Shown: positions 1-7,804 of the stretch, in pieces
Layout: each line of letters begins with the position of its first letter
Numbering within the stretch: the stretch's first letter is position 1
Source of the DNA: Acidobacteriota bacterium
GTDB taxonomy: Bacteria > Acidobacteriota > Vicinamibacteria > Marinacidobacterales > Marinacidobacteraceae
DNA: 41,062 nucleotides
Assembly: GCA_022820545.1 (NCBI GenBank)
Contig: JAJEFG010000041.1
Location: 1 to 41,062 of the forward strand
Direction: 5' to 3'
The notes under the pieces: model-generated
Told to the model about the DNA's origin: nothing
What the model saw: only the letters and a program-made list of their open reading frames with translations
Database searches by the model: none
Made by a program: the position numbers and the translations under genes

Positions 1-65
1 TGTTTCCCCCGCGGTGGTCCCTGGGGTGGGGGGGCCCCCCCCCCCCGGGGGGGGGGGCCCCCCCC
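1..65. other. Low-complexity G/C homopolymer block
   Basis: The first 65 bases are almost entirely runs of G and C, including C-runs and G-runs longer than ten bases, and they run directly into a dispersed repeat. No reading frame or site can be supported. The block looks like a collapsed or mis-assembled contig end rather than real sequence, although a genuine G/C tract cannot be excluded from sequence alone. Confidence 0.6.
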
Positions 66-96
66 GGTGCCGGTCTGGAGACCGGCGTTCCAAGCC
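66..96 (-). repeat. REP-like element R1
   Basis: Minus-strand copy of the dispersed element. Hairpin 1 (GCCGGTCT / AGACCGGC, 2-nt loop) lies at 69-86, followed by the head that reads TTGGAACGCC on the minus strand. Its second hairpin would fall in the homopolymer block and is not readable. A tail-like segment of another copy (GCGCACGTCGCAAC on the minus strand) lies at about 120-137. The element is downstream of pyruvate kinase in that gene's orientation. Confidence 0.8.
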
Positions 97-144
97 GTTG
101 CGCGATGAGGGTGGGTGGGGTTGCGACGTGCGCTGGCCCCCGGA

Positions 145-1560
145 CTAGAAGGACTCCACCTTCATCATGTTCGTGGCGCCGCTGAGCTGGTGGGTGCCGC
201 AGACGACCACCACGCGATCGCCGGAGGCGACGAAGCGTTCGGACCGGAGCTGGTCGAGCGCCCGGCTGAGCATCTGGTCGGTGTTCCGGAACCGCCGATT
301 GCGCATGGGACGGACACCCCAGCGGAGCGCCAGCCGCCGGTACACGTGGTCGGACGTGGTGAAGCCGAAGATCCCGCAGCGCGGCCGCATGCGGCTCACC
401 TGGCGGACGGTGGCCCCCGAATCGGTGAAGGCGACGATGTAGGCGGCGTCGATGGTGGCGGCCGCCTCGCGGGCGGCGGCGGCGATCGCGTGCTCGATCC
501 GGCTGCGGTCGATGAGGGCCTGGTAGTGCGGCAGCTCGCCGAAGTCCGCGTGCTGTTCGGTATAGGTGGCGAGGCGGTCGAGCGTCCGCACCGCCTCGAT
601 GGGGTATTCGCCCACCGACGTCTCCCCGGAGAGCATCACCGCGTCGCTGCCGTCGAGGATCGCGTTCGCAACGTCGGAAGCCTCGGCCCGGGTCGGCATC
701 GGATGGGAGATCATCGAGTCCAGCATCTGGGTCGCGGTGATGGCGATCTTGCCCCGGGAATTGGCCTGGCGAATCACCCACTTCTGGACGATGGGAACGC
801 GCTCGGACGAGGTCTCCACGCCGAGGTCGCCGCGGGCGACCATCACTCCGTCGGAGACGTGGAGGATCTCCTCCAGGTTCTCGAGCGCCTCCGGCCGCTC
901 GATCTTCGCGATGATCGGGATGTCTTCGCGATCGAGCCGCGCGAGCAGCCCCCTCACCGTCTCGACATCCCGCGCCCGCTGGACGAAGGACACCGCGAGG
1001 TAGTCCACCCCGGCGTCCACCGCCGCTTGCAGGTCGGTCCGGTCCTTCACCGTGAGCGAGGGCCCGGACAGCGGCACGCCGGGCAGGTTGATGCCCTTCC
1101 GGGACAGGAGGACGCCGCCGATCACGACTTCGGTCTGCACGTCGCGGTCGACGCTCTTGAGAACCCGCAGCTTCAGCAGTCCGTCGTCGATCAGGATGAA
1201 GTCCCCCGGACGCACGTCGCGGGCGAGCTGGGGATACGTCGTCGATACGGCCTCCGCGCTCCCGGCCACCGTCCGCGAGGTGAGCACGAACCGGGCGCCC
1301 GGTTTCAGCTCGACGCCTTCCGCGGGGACCTCGCAGACCCGCATCTTCGGTCCCGCCAGGTCGGCGAGCGTGGCGACGGCGCGGCCCGCCTTGCGAGCCG
1401 CCCGGCGCACGGCGCGGACCCGGCTCTGCAGGCTGGCGGCGGTCTCGTGGGCGCAATTGAGCCGGGCCGCGTCCATCCCGGCGTCCACGAGCGCCTCGAC
1501 GGTCCTGGCGGGGCGCGTTGCGGGACCCAGCGTGGCGATGATCTTGGTTCGGCGAAACAT
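145..1560 (-). CDS. pyk: Pyruvate kinase
   Basis: Converts phosphoenolpyruvate and ADP to pyruvate and ATP, the last step of glycolysis, in the cytosol. The 471-residue length is normal for a bacterial enzyme. Visible family motifs are the N-terminal KIIATLGPA, the catalytic lysine segment IIAKIERPEA, MVARGDLGVE, the substrate loop TATQMLDSMI, and a C-terminal alpha/beta domain. The monovalent-cation site is altered: the usual NFSH reads NCAH at 35-38, and DTKGPEIR reads DLAGPKMR at 67-74. The Ser and Thr ligands are therefore Ala37 and Leu68, and the glutamate linked to potassium dependence is Lys72. In this family lysine there marks potassium-independent enzymes, so I infer that class. ATG start, 1 nt after the stop codon of the upstream glycosyltransferase, so translation is probably coupled. 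Confidence 0.97.
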   Translation of the reverse strand: MFRRTKIIATLGPATRPARTVEALVDAGMDAARLNCAHETAASLQSRVRAVRRAARKAGRAVATLADLAGPKMRVCEVPAEGVELKPGARFVLTSRTVAGSAEAVSTTYPQLARDVRPGDFILIDDGLLKLRVLKSVDRDVQTEVVIGGVLLSRKGINLPGVPLSGPSLTVKDRTDLQAAVDAGVDYLAVSFVQRARDVETVRGLLARLDREDIPIIAKIERPEALENLEEILHVSDGVMVARGDLGVETSSERVPIVQKWVIRQANSRGKIAITATQMLDSMISHPMPTRAEASDVANAILDGSDAVMLSGETSVGEYPIEAVRTLDRLATYTEQHADFGELPHYQALIDRSRIEHAIAAAAREAAATIDAAYIVAFTDSGATVRQVSRMRPRCGIFGFTTSDHVYRRLALRWGVRPMRNRRFRNTDQMLSRALDQLRSERFVASGDRVVVVCGTHQLSGATNMMKVESF

Positions 1561-1561
1561 G

Positions 1562-2287
1562 TCAGCCGTCTTGCGGTTCGGCCTCCGTCTTCCGGATCCG
1601 GGGAGGATCCGCGCTCCGGGGGCGCAGAACGGTCAGCAGGACCTTGAGGCCCGCGAGGAAGAAGGCGGGGAGCGTGGAATTCCGGCCGCCGCTTCCGGCG
1701 GGCCGCCGGCTCGAGACCGGGACTTCAACGGATGTGATGCGCGCCCGGGCAGCGTTCACCTGCATCTCGGCGAGCCAGCCGTAGTCCGGATCCGAGAGGT
1801 TCAACTGCGACAGCGCCTGCCAGCGGATGGCCCGAAACGGCCCGAGATCGGTGAAGCGATAGCCGTAGAGCAGGAGCATGAGCCGCGTCGCGATCCAGTG
1901 TCCGATGCGGACCAGTCCCGGATAGGCGCCGGGGTCCGGGTTCCCCCGGCTCCGCGAACCCAGGACGAAGTCCACCTGCGGAGACAGGAGCGGCGACAGC
2001 ACCGCCGGAAGCTCCTCGGCGTCGTCCGTTCCGTCGCCGCGCAGGAACACGACGACGTCGGGCGGTTCGGGCGCGAGGTGGACCATGCCGGTGAGGCAGG
2101 CGCGACCGTATCCCGGACGTCCTTCCTCGACGGCCGTGGCTCCGTAGCGCCGCGCGGCGTCGGCGCACTCGGCGCCCGGAGCGCCGACGACCACGATTTC
2201 CCGCAGATGGCCGTGGGGAAGAGCCGCCAGTACCCGGGAAAGCTCGGGCCCGCCACCTGGTGCGGGAATGATCGCCGCCGTTCGCAC
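1562..2287 (-). CDS. Family 2 glycosyltransferase (dolichol-phosphate-sugar synthase-like)
   Basis: A 241-residue GT-A fold enzyme that would transfer an activated sugar to a lipid or other acceptor on the inner face of the membrane. An N-terminal nucleotide-binding strand (AAIIPAPGGG) is followed by VVFLRGDGTDDAEEL, which occupies the place of the DxD metal site. DFVLGSRSRGN and LYGYRFTDLGPFRAIR are typical of the undecaprenyl/dolichol-phosphate sugar transferase branch. A hydrophobic stretch near residues 208-222 may contact the membrane. GTG start. The gene is first in an operon with pyruvate kinase, and its promoter interlocks with that of the divergent deacylase gene. Donor and acceptor are unknown. 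Confidence 0.8.
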   Translation of the reverse strand: MRTAAIIPAPGGGPELSRVLAALPHGHLREIVVVGAPGAECADAARRYGATAVEEGRPGYGRACLTGMVHLAPEPPDVVVFLRGDGTDDAEELPAVLSPLLSPQVDFVLGSRSRGNPDPGAYPGLVRIGHWIATRLMLLLYGYRFTDLGPFRAIRWQALSQLNLSDPDYGWLAEMQVNAARARITSVEVPVSSRRPAGSGGRNSTLPAFFLAGLKVLLTVLRPRSADPPRIRKTEAEPQDG

Positions 2288-2304
2288 GCTGAGATTTGCG
2301 GGCG

Positions 2305-2310
2305 AGTATA
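2305..2310 (-). promoter_or_regulatory. -10 box for the GT2-pyk operon
   Basis: The minus strand reads TATACT, 17 nt before the GTG start at 2287. Its expected -35 position overlaps the -10 box of the divergent deacylase promoter at 2325-2330, so the two promoters probably exclude each other. Confidence 0.6.
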
Positions 2311-2324
2311 CGGGGCGGTTCCCG

Positions 2325-2330
2325 TAGGAT
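2325..2330 (+). promoter_or_regulatory. -10 box for the D-aminoacylase gene, leaderless
   Basis: TAGGAT is followed by exactly 7 nt and the GTG at 2338. This is the same geometry as at vapB, the S9 peptidase and others in the window, so transcription probably begins at or beside the start codon. The ATG at 2329 overlaps the -10 box itself and is therefore an unlikely start. Confidence 0.65.
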
Positions 2331-2337
2331 GGGCGCC

Positions 2338-3972
2338 GTGAACGACCTGCCGATCCGATTCCGAACGCTCCTGCTGGCCGGCGTGTCGCTCGGCTTCGCC
2401 TGCACTGCGGCGTCGCCGCCGGAGCCCGGGGAGGGTGCGGCGGTCCTCTTCCGGGGCGGCCAGGTCCTCGACGGAACCGGGAATCCCTGGTACCGCGGCG
2501 ACGTACTGGTCGTGGGAGACCGCATCGCCCGCGTCGGCGTCATCCCCGCGGAGGAGGTCCCCGCGGAGACGCGCGAGATCGACATCGCCGGCCTCACCCT
2601 CATGCCCGGTTTCATCGATCCGCACTCGCATGCCGGCCCCGGGCTCGCCACGCCCGAACTCCGCGTGGGAGAACCGGTCATCCGGCAGGGGATCACGACG
2701 GTGATGGTGAATCCCGACGGGGGTGGCGGCGTGGATCTGGCCGAGCAGCGACGCCGCTTCGAGGAGGGAGGGACCGGTGTCCACGTGGCGCTGATGATCG
2801 GCCACGGGGCGGTGCGGCGGGAGGTGCTCGGGATGGAGGCCCGCCCCCCGACCGGGGAGGAACTCGAGCGGATGGCCGGGCTGGTGCGCGCCGGAATGGA
2901 TGCCGGCGCCTTCGGAATGACCGGGGGCCTCTACTACGCCCCCGGAAGCTACGCCGAGAACGACGAGGTCGTGCGCCTGGCGGCCGAGATCGCGCCGTTC
3001 GGCGCCTTCGTCAGTCACATTCGCGACGAGAGCGACTACAACATCGGCCTGGTCGCGGCCGTCGAGGAAGTGATCGAGGTGGCGGAGGCGCACGGCATCC
3101 GCGGCGTGGTGACCCATTTCAAGGCGCTTGGTCCTCCGGTATGGGGCCTGAGCCGGGAAGCCACCGCCGCCATCGACGCCGCCCGCGCCCGTGGGGTGGA
3201 GGTGTTCGCGGACCAGTACCCGTACGAGGCGTCCGGCACGAGCATCGTCGGGGCGCTGGTTCCGCGCTGGGCGCTCGCCGGCGAGACCATGCCCGGGATG
3301 CCCTCGCCGCTCGAGAACCGGCTGGCGAACGCCCAGGAGCGGGCGCGTCTGCGCGCCGACATGCTCGTGGCGCTGGAGCGGCGGGGCGGCGCCGAGACGC
3401 TGCTCCTCTCCCGCCACCGGGCGGACACCTCGCTCGAAGGCCGCTATCTCAGTGACCTGGCGGAGGAGTGGGAGCTCGAGCCCATCGACGCGGCGCTCCG
3501 CCTGCTCGACGCCGGGGGAGCCGGGCTCGTGTCCTTCAACATGTCGGAGGAGGACATCGCGCACATCATGACGCGCGAGTGGACGATGGGTTCCTCGGAC
3601 GGCGGGCTGGTCCCGGCGGGCGAGGGACGCCCCCACCCACGTTTCTACGGCGCGTTCCCCCGGCGCATCGCGCGCTACGTGAGGGAACGGGAGGTGCTGA
3701 CCCTGGCAGAAGCGGTTCGGGGAATGACGAGCCTGACCGCAACGGTGTTTCGGATGCACGACCGGGGACAGATTGCGGCGGGCCGCATCGCCGACCTCCT
3801 CGTGGTGGACATCGAGGAGTTCGGTGATGCCGCCACCTACGAGAACCCGCACGCGCTCGCCGAAGGGATGGTGCACGCGCTGGTGGCCGGGGTCTTCGCG
3901 ATCGAGAATGGCGAGGCGACCGGGGCGCTCGCCGGCCGGGTGCTGACCCCGCACTGGATGGGCGGGGAATGA
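2338..3972 (+). CDS. N-acyl-D-amino-acid deacylase family amidohydrolase, exported
   Basis: A metal-dependent amidohydrolase predicted to remove acyl groups from N-acyl-D-amino acids or related D-amino compounds outside the cytoplasm. From the GTG start it has 544 residues. An N-terminal hydrophobic signal (about 6-21) ends in GFAC, a weak lipobox with Cys22. The N-terminal beta-sandwich (GGQVLDGTGNPWYRGDVLV) leads into the TIM barrel metal motif PHSH (His96, His98). GLYYAPGSYA, SHIRDES, THFKALG and SSDGGL follow, then HPRFYGAFPR, which is characteristic of the D-aminoacylase branch. A C-terminal GRIADLLVVD segment completes the sandwich. GTG 2338 was chosen because it lies 7 nt after a -10 box. 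Exact substrate is unproven. Confidence 0.88.
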   Translation: MNDLPIRFRTLLLAGVSLGFACTAASPPEPGEGAAVLFRGGQVLDGTGNPWYRGDVLVVGDRIARVGVIPAEEVPAETREIDIAGLTLMPGFIDPHSHAGPGLATPELRVGEPVIRQGITTVMVNPDGGGGVDLAEQRRRFEEGGTGVHVALMIGHGAVRREVLGMEARPPTGEELERMAGLVRAGMDAGAFGMTGGLYYAPGSYAENDEVVRLAAEIAPFGAFVSHIRDESDYNIGLVAAVEEVIEVAEAHGIRGVVTHFKALGPPVWGLSREATAAIDAARARGVEVFADQYPYEASGTSIVGALVPRWALAGETMPGMPSPLENRLANAQERARLRADMLVALERRGGAETLLLSRHRADTSLEGRYLSDLAEEWELEPIDAALRLLDAGGAGLVSFNMSEEDIAHIMTREWTMGSSDGGLVPAGEGRPHPRFYGAFPRRIARYVREREVLTLAEAVRGMTSLTATVFRMHDRGQIAAGRIADLLVVDIEEFGDAATYENPHALAEGMVHALVAGVFAIENGEATGALAGRVLTPHWMGGE

Positions 3973-4011
3973 GTTGCGCTCCGGCCGGGTCGCCGCCACC
4001 ACGCAACGCGT

Positions 4012-4017
4012 TACCGT
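4012..4017 (+). promoter_or_regulatory. Possible -10 box for cystathionine beta-synthase
   Basis: TACCGT lies 24 nt before the GTG at 4042. A GGAG Shine-Dalgarno sequence at 4032-4035 sits 6 nt before the start, so this gene has a conventional leader, unlike several neighbours. Confidence 0.4.
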
Positions 4018-4041
4018 TTCCACCGTGCGAAGGAGAACCAC

Positions 4042-5424
4042 GTGAACCCTGATTCCGCCATCGCCGGGACGATCCTCGAGACGGTCGGGGGCACGCCCCT
4101 CGTCGGGCTCCGGCGGATCGGGCAGGGACTTCCCGGCCGGATCGCGGTCAAGATGGAGTCCTTCAACCCGGGCGGCTCCGTGAAGGACCGGATCGCCATC
4201 ACCATCGTCGAGGATGCCGAGCGCCGGGGAGACCTGAAACCGGGCGGGACGATCATCGAGGGGACCTCGGGAAACACGGGAATGGGTCTCGCCCTGGTTG
4301 CCGCCGTGAAGGGCTACCGGTCCATCTTCGTGATGCCCGACAAGATGAGCGACGAGAAGATCCGCGCGCTCCGCGCGCTCGGCGCCGAGGTGGTGGTGAC
4401 GCCGACCGCGGTGGAGCCCGAGGACCCGCGCAGCTACTACAGCGTGGCGAAGCGTCTCGTCGAGGAAACCGAAGGAGCCCTCTACGCGAACCAGTACCAC
4501 AACCCGGTGAACCCGGAGACCCACTACCGCACCACCGGTCCCGAGCTCTGGGAGCAGGTCGGGCCCGAGATCCACACGCTGGTGTGCGGGCTCGGGACGG
4601 GGGGCACCATCACCGGGACCGGCCGCTACCTCAAGGAGCGGAACCCGGAGATCCGCGTCGTCGGGGCGGACCCGGTCGGGTCGCTCTACGACGAGTACTT
4701 CCGGACCGGGAAGATCGGCGAGGCGCGCAGCTACAAGGTGGAAGGGATCGGGGAGGACTTCATCCCGTCCACCATCGATTTCGCCGTGGTGGACGAGGTG
4801 ATCCAGGTAGGCGACCGGGACTCCTTCCTGATGACCCGGCGGCTCGCCCGCGAAGAGGGGCTGTTCGTGGGGGGCTCCACGGGCACCGCGATGGTCGCGG
4901 CGGTGGGAGCGGCCTCGCGCGTCCCCCGGGGCGCGCTCGTCGTGGTGCTCGCTCCCGATTCGGGGGCGCGTTACCTGTCTAAGATCTTCAGCGACGACTG
5001 GATGCGCCAGAACGGCTTCCTCGAGTCGCCGCGCGAAGGGGAGACGGTCGGCGACGTGCTGGCCGCGAAGGGCGGCCAGGAGATCGTGAGCCTTCCCCGG
5101 ACCGCGGGAGTCCGCGACGCCGTGGCGCTGATGCGCAAGCACGACGTCTCCCAGCTCCCGGTCCGGGATGAGAACGGCTTCATCGGGGTGGTTACCGAGG
5201 CCTCGCTGCTGGAGGGCCACTTCTCCGGCGGGGTGGGCCGGAGCGATCCGATCAGCGCCTTCGTGAAGACCGACAAGATCGCTTCGCTGGACGCGGCGAG
5301 CCCGCTCGAGGAGCTGGCCCAGATCTTTGCCGGAGGCCGGATCACGGTGGTGACCGACGGTGGGCAGGCGGTGGGGCTGCTGACCCCCATCGACCTGCTC
5401 GATTACCTGTCCCGGGAAAACTGA
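4042..5424 (+). CDS. cbs: Cystathionine beta-synthase (no heme domain)
   Basis: A pyridoxal-phosphate enzyme that condenses serine (or an activated serine) with homocysteine to make cystathionine, the first step of reverse transsulfuration. A cysteine-synthase role is possible. The 460-residue protein has the fold-type II catalytic core at 1-330: NPGGSVKDR with the PLP lysine Lys48, the TSGNTG phosphate loop at 75-80, and the GLGTGGTITG glycine loop. About 340-460 forms a pair of CBS domains that usually bind adenosyl ligands. No N-terminal heme-binding extension is present. GTG start with GGAG upstream. The matching gamma enzyme is at 18852-20030, so both halves of the pathway are in the window but not in one operon. 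The gene ends 6 nt from the convergent ETF-QO stop. Confidence 0.9.
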   Translation: MNPDSAIAGTILETVGGTPLVGLRRIGQGLPGRIAVKMESFNPGGSVKDRIAITIVEDAERRGDLKPGGTIIEGTSGNTGMGLALVAAVKGYRSIFVMPDKMSDEKIRALRALGAEVVVTPTAVEPEDPRSYYSVAKRLVEETEGALYANQYHNPVNPETHYRTTGPELWEQVGPEIHTLVCGLGTGGTITGTGRYLKERNPEIRVVGADPVGSLYDEYFRTGKIGEARSYKVEGIGEDFIPSTIDFAVVDEVIQVGDRDSFLMTRRLAREEGLFVGGSTGTAMVAAVGAASRVPRGALVVVLAPDSGARYLSKIFSDDWMRQNGFLESPREGETVGDVLAAKGGQEIVSLPRTAGVRDAVALMRKHDVSQLPVRDENGFIGVVTEASLLEGHFSGGVGRSDPISAFVKTDKIASLDAASPLEELAQIFAGGRITVVTDGGQAVGLLTPIDLLDYLSREN

Positions 5425-5430
5425 CGGACG

Positions 5431-7038
5431 TCACATCCGGCGCCAGCGGGGACCCACGCCGCCCTCGCGGGGGGTCCAGCGGGGGCCGAAGATGTCGGCG
5501 GCGCGGCAGTCCACGCAGTTGGAGGGGTTGACCGTCAGTCCGCCGTCACGGGCCTCGTACACGCCGGCCGGGCAGATCCGTTCCCAGAGCGCGGCGGTAT
5601 CCGGCGGGACCCGCTCGGGGACCACCAGATGGGTGGGGATGTCGTCCCGCGTGTTGTTGCCGGACCGGAAGACCCCGTCGAGCTTCGAGAAAGGCGGGGG
5701 AGGGACGGGCTCGGGTGTTTCCCGGGGCCGTGTGACGTCGTCTTCCACCGGCAGCGTGCCCGTGGGGAGCGCTCCGGCGGTCACGGTGGCCAGTACGGAA
5801 GTGAGCGCCCCGCGGTAGAAGCCGCGCTGGAACGCGGGCCGCATGTTCCGGTTGCGCCTGAGGTCGGCGAGGATCTCGCTGTCCTGCAGCGAGGCGTCGT
5901 AGAGCGACAGCGGCACCCCCGCCCGCAGGTGCGCGACCGCCGCATCGGCCGCGAGGATCCCCGAGAGCATCGCGTAGTGGATGCCCTTGAGCGACGGGAC
6001 GTCCACGAAGCCGGCGGTGTCTCCGACGAGGAGCAGTCCGTCGCCCGACAGCCGCTCGGGGAGCGAGCCGGCGCCCCCCTCCGGGATCAGGCGGGCGCCC
6101 CATTCGAGGCATTCGCCGCCCTCCAGGTGGGGCCGGATCCGGGGATGGGCCTTCAGCAACTGGAGCGCCCGGTGGGCGTCGAGCGCCTCGGTGGGCGCGT
6201 CGAGCCCTACCACCATTCCCACCGCGGACAGGCCGTCCCCCATCGGATACAGGAAACCCCCGCCGAAGGCGGACCGCGGGAGCGGGTAGCCGAGGGTGTG
6301 AACGACCCGGTCCGGCGGGTTCTCCGACTTCCAGAGTTCCTTCACTCCCAGCGCGAAGATGGGGGGATTCGGCGAGGAGATCCCGAGACGGGCGCGCCAG
6401 GCCTGCCCCAGCGGACCGCGGGCTCCCTCGGCGAGGATCACGACGCGCGCCGCCACCTCGGTGGCCGGCTCGAAGCCAGGTCCCGGCGAGCCGTCCCGCC
6501 GCCGCCCCGCGGGGACGGTCTCGAGTCCCAGGACGCGGTTCTCGCGCATGAGCAGCGACCCGATGGCGAATCCCGGGAACACCTCGACCCCGAGCGCTTC
6601 GGCCTGTTCTCCCAGCCACCGGGCCATTTCGGAGAGCGACGCAGTGAAGAAGCCGTGGTTCCGCATGGTCGGCGGGGTCGGTACCCGGATCCCGCCCTGC
6701 GAGCCGAGGAACCAGACCCCCTCGCGGGTGACCCGCGTCCGGAACGGAAACGCGTCGTCCTCCATTTCCGGGAAGAGCTCCCGGAACGCGACCGGGTTGA
6801 CCACCGCCCCCGAAAGGCAGTGGCCACCCAGTTCCGCCGCCTTCTCGAAGACGCAGATGGAGAGTTCTTCACCCGCCGTCTTCGCGGTCTGGGCCAACCG
6901 GATCGCGGCGGCCAGCCCGGCGGGCCCGCCCCCCACGATCGCCACGTCGAACGGCAGAGCCTCGGGGCCCGGCGCCCGGTCGGCCAACAGCCGGTCCACC
7001 GGAAGCGGCGGCCGGGTTGCCCGGAGGTGGACGGTCAT
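5431..7038 (-). CDS. Electron transfer flavoprotein:quinone oxidoreductase
   Basis: Passes electrons from reduced ETF (fatty acid and amino acid oxidation) to membrane quinone; a peripheral membrane FAD and Fe-S protein. The 535-residue length is near normal. The FAD dinucleotide motif VGGGPAGLAAA is near residues 35-45, followed by GGHCLSGAVVNP, the VILAEGARG strand and the GDTAGFVDVPSLKGIHYAMLSG segment, which is highly typical of the family. The C-terminal ferredoxin-like part has CPAGVYE (Cys489) and NCVDCRAAD (Cys508, Cys511). The fourth cluster cysteine, normally in CxxCxxC, is Ala514 (codon GCC). ATG start; no clear -10 box is visible upstream. No ETF subunit gene lies in the window. 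The family call is secure; the redox state of the cluster is not. Confidence 0.93.
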   Translation of the reverse strand: MTVHLRATRPPLPVDRLLADRAPGPEALPFDVAIVGGGPAGLAAAIRLAQTAKTAGEELSICVFEKAAELGGHCLSGAVVNPVAFRELFPEMEDDAFPFRTRVTREGVWFLGSQGGIRVPTPPTMRNHGFFTASLSEMARWLGEQAEALGVEVFPGFAIGSLLMRENRVLGLETVPAGRRRDGSPGPGFEPATEVAARVVILAEGARGPLGQAWRARLGISSPNPPIFALGVKELWKSENPPDRVVHTLGYPLPRSAFGGGFLYPMGDGLSAVGMVVGLDAPTEALDAHRALQLLKAHPRIRPHLEGGECLEWGARLIPEGGAGSLPERLSGDGLLLVGDTAGFVDVPSLKGIHYAMLSGILAADAAVAHLRAGVPLSLYDASLQDSEILADLRRNRNMRPAFQRGFYRGALTSVLATVTAGALPTGTLPVEDDVTRPRETPEPVPPPPFSKLDGVFRSGNNTRDDIPTHLVVPERVPPDTAALWERICPAGVYEARDGGLTVNPSNCVDCRAADIFGPRWTPREGGVGPRWRRM

Positions 7039-7091
7039 GGGCGCAAGCAGTGGCCTTCCGGGCGCGGATCGGTTTGCCGCCCATATGATGC

Positions 7092-7121
7092 TTGATGCGC
7101 CGCATCACACCTTGCTATCCT
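7092..7121 (+). promoter_or_regulatory. vapBC promoter with overlapping palindromic operator
   Basis: A -35-like TTGATG at 7092-7097 and a -10 TATCCT at 7116-7121 are 18 nt apart. The -10 is followed by 7 nt and then the ATG. A perfect 7-bp inverted repeat, TGATGCG-C-CGCATCA, occupies 7093-7107, and a further direct TGATGC half-site lies at 7086-7091. This fits autoregulation by a dimeric ribbon-helix-helix antitoxin binding across the spacer. Confidence 0.65.
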
Positions 7122-7128
7122 GAAGGCG

Positions 7129-7365
7129 ATGAGAACGACCCTGAATCTCGCTCCCGAAGCGATGGCCAAGGTGCGCCAGCTTGCCGCGCAGCGGGGAGAG
7201 ACGCTCGGCGCCGTGACCTCGGAGTTGATTCTGAAAGCGCTGGAGCCGAAGGAAACGCCCCAGGTACGGAACGGAGTTCCGCTATTGCCAGCGTCGCCCC
7301 TGCCGCCCGGTACGGCCGCACCGGATCTGGAACTGGTCAACCGGCTTCGGGACGAATGGCCTTGA
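7129..7365 (+). CDS. Ribbon-helix-helix antitoxin (VapB-like)
   Basis: A 78-residue protein predicted to neutralise the PIN-domain toxin encoded immediately downstream and to repress the operon. The first 40 residues look like a ribbon-helix-helix DNA-binding domain: a TTLNLAPEAM strand, then two helices through VRQLAAQRGETLGAVTSELILKAL. The proline-rich remainder, ending NRLRDEWP, would be the toxin-wrapping tail. The stop codon overlaps the toxin start, since the toxin ATG is at 7356. The ATG lies 7 nt after the -10 box, so the message is likely leaderless, although GAAGG just before it could also act in ribosome binding. The pair is an insertion between two minus-strand genes. Confidence 0.8.
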   Translation: MRTTLNLAPEAMAKVRQLAAQRGETLGAVTSELILKALEPKETPQVRNGVPLLPASPLPPGTAAPDLELVNRLRDEWP

Positions 7366-7796
7366 CGCGTCTGCTCGACGTCAACGTCCTGCTGGCGCTG
7401 TTCGACCCCCACCATGTCGGCCACGAAGCGGCCCATGGTTGGTTCGCCCGTGTGTGCCGTAACGATTGGGCGACCTGTTCGGTGACGGAAGCGGGATTCA
7501 TCCGGGTGCTGTCCAATCCTGCCTATCGCACCGCAACGGCGACTCCTGCCGAGGCGGCCGTACGCCTGGCGCGGTTCTGCGAATCGGGCGGACACACGTT
7601 CTGGCCCGACGACATTCCGCCGCGGATCTCGTTGAGCGCGTCCGGCCGGCGCCTTCAGGGACACCGGCAAGTGACCGACTTTCATCTCGCGGCGCTGGCG
7701 GCTCGACACGAAGGTCAGCTGGCAACGTTCGACGGCCGGCTGGCGCGGGCGCTCGCAGGCACCCACCTCGAGTCCTCGGTGACCTGGGTCCGGTAG
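7356..7796 (+). CDS. PIN-domain ribonuclease toxin (VapC-like)
   Basis: A 146-residue PIN-domain nuclease, predicted to be a VapC-type toxin that cleaves RNA, often tRNA or rRNA in this family. The conserved acidic metal-binding residues are visible: Asp8 in LLDVNVLLALF, Glu45 in VTEAGFIRVLSN, Asp108 in QVTDFHLAALA and Asp126 in LATFDGRLA. The ATG at 7356 overlaps the end of the antitoxin gene by 10 bp, which is typical coupling for these operons. No catalytic residue appears lost, so it is probably functional. It ends 8 nt before the convergent aconitase-family gene. RNA target unknown. Confidence 0.87.
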   Translation: MALTRLLDVNVLLALFDPHHVGHEAAHGWFARVCRNDWATCSVTEAGFIRVLSNPAYRTATATPAEAAVRLARFCESGGHTFWPDDIPPRISLSASGRRLQGHRQVTDFHLAALAARHEGQLATFDGRLARALAGTHLESSVTWVR

Positions 7797-7804
7797 CCGT
7801 CGGT

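Noticed and set aside
115-1647. 510-codon open frame on the plus strand opposite pyk
   Set aside because: It is antisense to a secure pyruvate kinase gene and has GC-rich shadow composition with no recognisable motif.
1801-5220. 1139-codon open frame on the minus strand
   Set aside because: It overlaps the GT2, D-aminoacylase and CBS genes in other frames; the translation is Arg/His/Gly-rich and matches nothing. It is an artefact of high GC content.
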